A stretch of 64,000 nucleotides of DNA from Glutamicibacter sp. MNS18 (GTDB lineage Bacteria; Actinomycetota; Actinomycetes; Actinomycetales; Micrococcaceae), in the NCBI RefSeq assembly GCF_026107515.2, contig NZ_JAPCHW010000006.1, forward strand, positions 186,001 to 250,000, written 5' to 3'. Position 1 is the stretch's first letter. Every line of letters begins with the position of its first letter. This document shows, piece after piece, positions 61,554 to 64,000 of the stretch. A program made the translations under genes and the position numbers. Below the pieces are notes generated by a model. That model saw only the letters and a list, made by a program, of their open reading frames with translations, did not search any database and was not told where the DNA came from.

Positions 61554-62111
61554 TCAGAGACCCAGTTCGTCCTTGCCGTAGGCGAAGAGATAGGGTACAC
61601 CGGCTTCGGCTTCGATGCGTTCCTTGGCCCCGGTATCACGATCCACGATGACGGCCACGGCCACGACGTTGCCGCCGGCCTTGCGCACGCCTTCCACTGC
61701 GGTCAACGCCGAACCGCCGGTGGTGGACGTGTCTTCCAGGACGACGACGTTCTTGCCCTCGATGCTCGGACCCTCCACCTGTCGACCCATGCCGTAGGAC
61801 TTCTGGGCCTTGCGCACCACGAAGGCGTCGATGTTGCGGTGTCCGGTGCGGGCGGTGTGCAGAATGGCGGTACCGACCGGGTCCGCCCCCATGGTCAGGC
61901 CGCCGACATTGGAGAACTCCAGTTTCGCGGTATCCAGCATGTCCAGCATGACCTGCCCGACCAACCCCGAGGCCTCGTGGTGCAAGGTAACACGACGAAG
62001 GTCGATGTAGTAGTCGGCCTCCTTGCCGGAAGAGAGGGTGACCTTGCCACGGACGATGGCAAGTTCCTGGATCAGTTCTTTGAGTCGCTCGCGGGCGCTG
62101 GTTTTGCTCAT
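61554..62111 (-). CDS. pyrE: Orotate phosphoribosyltransferase
   Basis: Pyrimidine synthesis: transfers phosphoribose from PRPP to orotate to give OMP. The 185-residue protein shows SSGKEADYYIDLRRVTLHHE, FVVRKAQKSYGMGRQVEG and the PRPP-binding motif VVVLEDTSTTGGSALTAVEG. ATG 62111 is chosen because TAGAAT ends 7 nt before it (leaderless) and the upstream open frame has no family sequence. Monocistronic; shares a terminator with the convergent exporter. Confidence 0.96.
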   Translation of the reverse strand: MSKTSARERLKELIQELAIVRGKVTLSSGKEADYYIDLRRVTLHHEASGLVGQVMLDMLDTAKLEFSNVGGLTMGADPVGTAILHTARTGHRNIDAFVVRKAQKSYGMGRQVEGPSIEGKNVVVLEDTSTTGGSALTAVEGVRKAGGNVVAVAVIVDRDTGAKERIEAEAGVPYLFAYGKDELGL

Positions 62112-62484
62112 GGTCTCGATTCTAGTCGCCCGGTAGGGTAGCCGGCACAATTCCAGGTGCCTGTGACCCGAGGCCGACAAGGCATTCGGAACCCTGATGC
62201 GCTGGTCAAGGCGCAACAGCGCAGTTCCAGGAGCGGACCTTGCTGTTGCCGACCACACCGGGCAGCGACGTCCCTGCCCCCCACTCGCGCTGACAGTACG
62301 GACCAGCCGTCAGCAGCAGCCTGGCCCGGTCAGGCATGCACCTGGTTCCAGCTGGTTCTCCGGCTCACGGCTCCCCCTAGCCCGGACACCTGCCGACGGA
62401 TAGACTGAATTTCCAGTCTGAACATTCTCCGGAATGTTCAGGGCCTCACTTGGTTCGATCGATGGATAGAGAAAGGCTGATTCT
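62112..62484. other. Intergenic region between pyrE and the MarR-nadE operon
   Basis: About 370 bases. The left end holds the leaderless pyrE promoter (TAGAAT on the minus strand, 62119-62124). The right end carries two inverted repeats (listed separately). Between them, at 62160-62400, no coding frame or structured element can be supported. Confidence 0.5.
62402..62440 (+). promoter_or_regulatory. Tandem inverted repeats before the MarR gene
   Basis: Repeat 1: AGACTG (62402-62407) and CAGTCT (62414-62419). Repeat 2: TGAACATTC (62419-62427) and GAATGTTCA (62432-62440), 9-bp perfect arms with a 4-nt spacer. They are 45-83 nt upstream of the GTG start, and repeat 2 is a strong candidate autoregulatory site. 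Confidence 0.55.
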
Positions 62485-62931
62485 GTGAATACGACTCGCC
62501 CGTTGGGGTTCTGGCTGAAATTGGTGGACTCGCTGATCGACGAGCACTTTGCAGCGACCCTGGACGAACACGGTGTCACACGACGCCAATGGCAGGTACT
62601 GAACATGCTCGAGCAACGCCCTGCCACCGAACGCGAACTCATTGACGCATTGGCCCCCTATTTCGCCTCGGCAGATGAACCGCCGAGCGTGACCGAGCAC
62701 CTGGTCGAACTGGTGGAATCCGGGTGGATCGCCCACGAAGGGGAGTACTACTCGATTACCGACCGTGGGCACAATTCCCTGCAAACGCTCAGTGAACTGG
62801 TGGAGCAGATCCGTGAGCGTTGCGGGGCCGATCTGAGCGCCGAGGAGTATGCGACCACCGTGGCTTCCCTGGAGCGGATGGCGCTTAATCTTGGGTGGGA
62901 ACCGGGCAATTCGTCCACCTCTACCCCATAG
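62485..62931 (+). CDS. MarR family winged-helix transcriptional regulator
   Basis: A 148-residue MarR-like protein with a winged helix at about 28-95: TRRQWQVLNMLEQRPATERE, then PPSVTEHLVELVESGWIAHE and YYSITDRGHNSL, and a C-terminal dimerisation helix. GTG 62485 with AAAGG about 10 nt upstream. It lies 9 nt before nadE in the same direction, so it may be transcribed with it, although nadE also has its own -10-like box. Ligand unknown. Confidence 0.85.
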   Translation: MNTTRPLGFWLKLVDSLIDEHFAATLDEHGVTRRQWQVLNMLEQRPATERELIDALAPYFASADEPPSVTEHLVELVESGWIAHEGEYYSITDRGHNSLQTLSELVEQIRERCGADLSAEEYATTVASLERMALNLGWEPGNSSTSTP

Positions 62932-62940
62932 TATTGGAGT

Positions 62941-63765
62941 ATGCGAGAACTCCAAGCTGAAATCATCCACGAACTCGGGGTCAGGCCCCGGATCGATCCG
63001 GCAGCGGAGATCACCGCACGGGTCGGCTTCCTGAAGGACTATCTCAAGTCCTCGGCAGCGGCCGGATTCACGTTGGGCATTTCCGGTGGAATCGATTCGA
63101 CCCTGGCCGGAAGGCTGACCCAATTGGCGGTGCAGGAACTGCGGGCCGAAGGGTCCGAGGCCACGTTTGTCGCCGTACAGCTTCCCCACGGGGTGCAGCA
63201 GGATGCCGCGGATGCCCAGGCGGCAGTGCAGTTCATCGCCCCGGACGAGAGCTACACGGTGAACATCGCCGATGCGGTCAGCGCCGTGGACAAGGCCGTG
63301 GCGGAAGCCGGATACCGTCAACTCTCGGATTTCACCCGGGGAAACGTCAAGGCACGCATGCGCATGATCATGCAGTACGCCTTGGCCGGGGACCGGAAGA
63401 TGCTGGTGGTCGGAACCGATCATGCCGCCGAAGCGGTGACCGGGTTCTTCACCAAGTACGGTGACGGCGGAGTGGATCTGATTCCGCTGTCCGGACTGAA
63501 TAAACGGCAGAACCAGGCCTTGTTACAAGAACTCGGTGCCCCGCAGAAGCTGTGGGCCAAGGTCCCGACTGCGGATCTATTGGACGGCCAGCCGCAACGC
63601 ACCGACGAGGACGAGTTGGGACTGCGCTACGAGCAAATCGATGACTACCTTGAGGGCAAGGAGATCGACCCTGAAGCCGCGGAACTGATTGAACGCCGGT
63701 TTGTCATGTCACGGCATAAGCGCGCGGTTCCAGCATCCCCGGCCGACACGTGGTGGCGGGGCTAG
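62941..63765 (+). CDS. nadE: NH3-dependent NAD+ synthetase
   Basis: Last step of NAD synthesis: amidates deamido-NAD with ammonia. The 274-residue protein has the ATP-pyrophosphatase motif [53 protein letters not shown] and [20 protein letters not shown]. No glutaminase domain, so it uses free ammonia. ATG 62941 is preceded by TAGTAT ending 6 nt before it and by GGAGT too close for normal use. The stop overlaps the 3' end of a convergent regulator gene by 4 nt. Confidence 0.96.
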   Translation: MRELQAEIIHELGVRPRIDPAAEITARVGFLKDYLKSSAAAGFTLGISGGIDSTLAGRLTQLAVQELRAEGSEATFVAVQLPHGVQQDAADAQAAVQFIAPDESYTVNIADAVSAVDKAVAEAGYRQLSDFTRGNVKARMRMIMQYALAGDRKMLVVGTDHAAEAVTGFFTKYGDGGVDLIPLSGLNKRQNQALLQELGAPQKLWAKVPTADLLDGQPQRTDEDELGLRYEQIDDYLEGKEIDPEAAELIERRFVMSRHKRAVPASPADTWWRG

Positions 63766-64000
63766 AACCCACCGGTGATTTCGCGCAGGGCCTGGACATG
63801 CTCATCCAGGCTCCGTTGCCCGCATGAGGAGAGCTTGGCCCAGGTGCGCGGCCGTTTGCCCACGAAACCCTTGCGGATAATGACGTACCCCTTCTCTTCC
63901 AGAGCGGACAGCTGGCGGGACAGTACCGAGTCCGAGATTTCCAGTGACTCCCGCAAGGTCTTGAAGTCCACCTCATCAACCTGCTGCAACGCGGCCATCA
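63762..64000 (-). CDS. Winged-helix transcriptional regulator, C-terminal part (cut by window edge)
   Basis: The last 78 or more residues of a small winged-helix (MarR/ArsR-like, HTH_27 type) DNA-binding protein. Seen: [58 protein letters not shown]. An ATG lies at 63998, but family proteins carry about 15-20 residues before this point (an ...RFSIM-like segment), so the true start is probably beyond the right edge. Convergent with nadE, overlapping by 4 nt at the stops. Confidence 0.85.
   Translation of the reverse strand, partial: MAALQQVDEVDFKTLRESLEISDSVLSRQLSALEEKGYVIIRKGFVGKRPRTWAKLSSCGQRSLDEHVQALREITGGF

Noticed and set aside
1-64000. Search by eye for tRNA, rRNA, CRISPR arrays, insertion sequences, attachment sites and replication origins
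   Set aside because: No cloverleaf, repeat-spacer pattern, transposase motif or DnaA-box cluster was recognised; a computational scan could still find a small RNA.

Overview
The window is chromosomal DNA from a high-GC actinobacterium, most likely a Micrococcaceae member (Arthrobacter/Glutamicibacter-like). Codon third positions are mostly G/C, GTG starts are common, and several genes begin directly after a TANNNT -10 box, as in leaderless actinobacterial transcripts. The core set purA, fbaA-DUF3151, trmH-like, corA, pyrE, nadE and tdk fits that family. No tRNA, rRNA, CRISPR array or insertion sequence was found. The genus assignment is inference.

Left end (1-6.7 kb): the start of a BCCT transporter, a formylglycine-generating enzyme (FGE), a LysR regulator and a two-component Rieske oxygenase resembling glycine betaine monooxygenase (gbcA-gbcB). 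Together they suggest uptake and catabolism of choline, choline sulfate or betaine; a sulfatase would be expected just left of the window. BCCT and FGE use many more A/T-ending codons than the rest, so this end may be acquired DNA. 6.8-8.6 kb: an ECF sigma factor translationally coupled to an O6-alkylguanine-DNA alkyltransferase, and a histidine phosphatase.

9-15.5 kb: a sulfur-scavenging block: an SsuABC/TauABC-type ABC transporter, an NtaA/DszA-type flavin monooxygenase, then a SAM (S-box) riboswitch ahead of metY and a CoA-binding protein. 15.6-24.7 kb: two paralogous NodB deacetylase lipoproteins flank an MFS transporter and a complete fructose PTS operon (DeoR regulator, fruK, fruA, ptsI, ptsH). 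24.7-38 kb: mixed housekeeping and small regulator/effector pairs, namely a TPP-dependent enzyme, purA, TetR-EamA, TetR-membrane protein, tdk, an amino-acid permease with kynU, and a divergent Lrp-type regulator.

38.4-43.1 kb is the most unusual part. A secreted or membrane-anchored protein ends in an almost pure Asp tail (23 Asp and 2 Trp in 25 residues). Its coding repeat overlaps the start of a histidine kinase gene, followed by its response regulator. Next to it, on the other strand, lie a DUF4956 membrane protein and a VTC-domain (polyphosphate polymerase-like) protein. 43.8-45.6 kb: a MarR regulator, a near-perfect operator and a broken multicopper oxidase.

45.7-53 kb: a ribose-type sugar ABC transporter with a Gfo/Idh/MocA dehydrogenase, divergent from a ROK regulator and a sugar isomerase/epimerase; they look like one catabolic regulon. 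53-64 kb: fbaA-DUF3151, an M23 peptidase with a long Ser/Pro/Thr tail, a TrmH-type methyltransferase, corA, a HAD phosphatase, TetR plus an ABC exporter, pyrE, MarR-nadE and a truncated winged-helix regulator at the right edge.
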